Source: Actinomycetota bacterium (GTDB lineage: Bacteria; Actinomycetota; Acidimicrobiia; Acidimicrobiales; Microtrichaceae). From it: a stretch of DNA of 6,331 nucleotides. The notes under the pieces are model-generated. The model was not told where the DNA came from. It worked only from the letters and a program-made list of their open reading frames with translations, and made no database searches. A program made the translations under genes and the position numbers. Positions within the stretch are counted from its first letter, which is position 1. Each line of letters starts with the position of its first letter. Shown in pieces: positions 5,885 to 6,331 of the stretch. The stretch is taken from NCBI GenBank assembly GCA_018268735.1, contig JAFDWA010000102.1, forward strand, positions 1-6,331, in the 5' to 3' direction.

Positions 5885-6331
5885 GTGTCCGATCCGAGGT
5901 CCTCCACTGCCACCGCCGGAACGTCGGGCGACGACGCCGGCTTCGATCTCCGTCAGGAGGCGCTCGCAGAGCTCGGCCGCCCGGCCCCACGCCGGCCGCT
6001 GCTCGGTCTCCCGCTGCATGGGTTCTCTCGGACCGGCAGCGTGCTCGCGCTCCGCTCGCTGCCCTCCTGGGTTCGGACGTCGGCCGTGGTGCTCCTCGTC
6101 GTGGCAGGAGCTGCTGCGTGGTCGGTGCTGCACCGCGGCGATCCGGTTGCCACGCTGCCTCGCGTGACGGCCTCCGGTGCGGGTCCGCGAGCGACCGCTC
6201 CCGGCAGCGGATCCGGTCCTGGCCCGGCAGTCGCCACCGGGCGGTCCGGGCGTGGTGGCTCCGCCGTCGCGGAGCGCGCTGCCACGTCGGCGACGCCGAC
6301 TACGACGCGGAGCACGATCACGGTGCACGTC
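5885..6331 (+). CDS. Membrane-anchored protein, probable ComEA-like DNA-uptake protein (3' partial)
   Basis: The frame from the GTG at 5885 stays open to the window end, giving 149 residues with no stop. A GGGA ribosome-binding site at 5875-5878 stands 6 nt before the GTG. The N-terminus of about 62 residues is polar and should be cytoplasmic, with an Arg-rich patch (RPAPRRP) near residues 32-38. One transmembrane helix follows at about 66-82 (TSAVVLLVVAGAAAWSVL). A linker of about 55 residues rich in Gly, Pro, Ala, Ser and Thr leads to STITVHV at the very end. A short tail, one helix, a low-complexity linker and then a strand like the VVVHVAGAV start of the SLBB domain is the layout of actinobacterial ComEA, which binds incoming DNA outside the membrane through a C-terminal helix-hairpin-helix. 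Both diagnostic domains lie beyond the window, so another single-pass extracytoplasmic protein is possible. That it is a real gene is supported by its start site, helix and codon bias. Confidence 0.6.
   Translation, partial: MSDPRSSTATAGTSGDDAGFDLRQEALAELGRPAPRRPLLGLPLHGFSRTGSVLALRSLPSWVRTSAVVLLVVAGAAAWSVLHRGDPVATLPRVTASGAGPRATAPGSGSGPGPAVATGRSGRGGSAVAERAATSATPTTTRSTITVHV

Noticed and set aside
5116..5913. Minus-strand frame of 265 codons opposite the 3' end of mmsA
   Set aside because: It is a shadow of the strongly biased mmsA coding strand, with no recognisable motif and no supporting context.
5870..6328. Minus-strand frames opposite the right-edge gene
   Set aside because: Composition is Arg/Gly-rich without structure, whereas the + strand has a start site, a membrane helix and a plausible domain layout.
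1..6331. Mobile element, CRISPR, RNA gene or defence system
   Set aside because: No repeats of suitable length, transposase motifs, tRNA-like cloverleaf or nuclease/effector domains were seen on either strand; gene content is housekeeping-type.

Overview
The window looks like a chromosomal stretch from a high-GC Gram-positive bacterium, most likely an actinobacterium of the Acidimicrobiia type. The evidence is very high GC at third codon positions, GTG starts, TGA as the stop of every intact gene, and the gene families present. This assignment is by recognition only, not by a database search. I see no tRNA, rRNA, CRISPR array, insertion sequence or integration site.

Layout from left to right: (1) the 3' part of a large secreted periplasmic-binding-protein-like substrate-binding protein on the + strand, whose 5' end lies outside the window. 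(2) A strong inverted repeat that lies between, and partly inside, two convergent genes. (3) A minus-strand pair: an aminoglycoside-phosphotransferase-fold kinase of the ACAD10/11-associated type, followed after one base by a PAC2-family gene. The PAC2 gene is complete in length but broken by one in-frame TAG at codon 133. (4) A short divergent promoter region of about 57 bp. (5) A plus-strand pair: a thioredoxin-TPR protein of the YbbN/CnoX type, then a CoA-acylating methylmalonate-semialdehyde dehydrogenase (mmsA). (6) A perfect 16-bp palindrome just after mmsA. (7) The start of a new + strand gene, running off the window end. It encodes a membrane-anchored protein with a low-complexity linker, probably the N-terminus of a ComEA-like DNA-uptake protein.

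The metabolic theme, as far as there is one, is catabolism of branched-chain amino acids and related acyl-CoAs. MmsA produces propionyl-CoA or acetyl-CoA from semialdehydes, the kinase belongs to a family tied to acyl-CoA oxidation, and the binding protein belongs to the family that includes branched-chain amino-acid receptors. That link is inference from families and proximity.

The most notable observation is the PAC2 gene: a single amber codon in an otherwise intact, uninterrupted reading frame. I found no convincing undescribed multi-gene system here; most of the window is ordinary core-type gene content.
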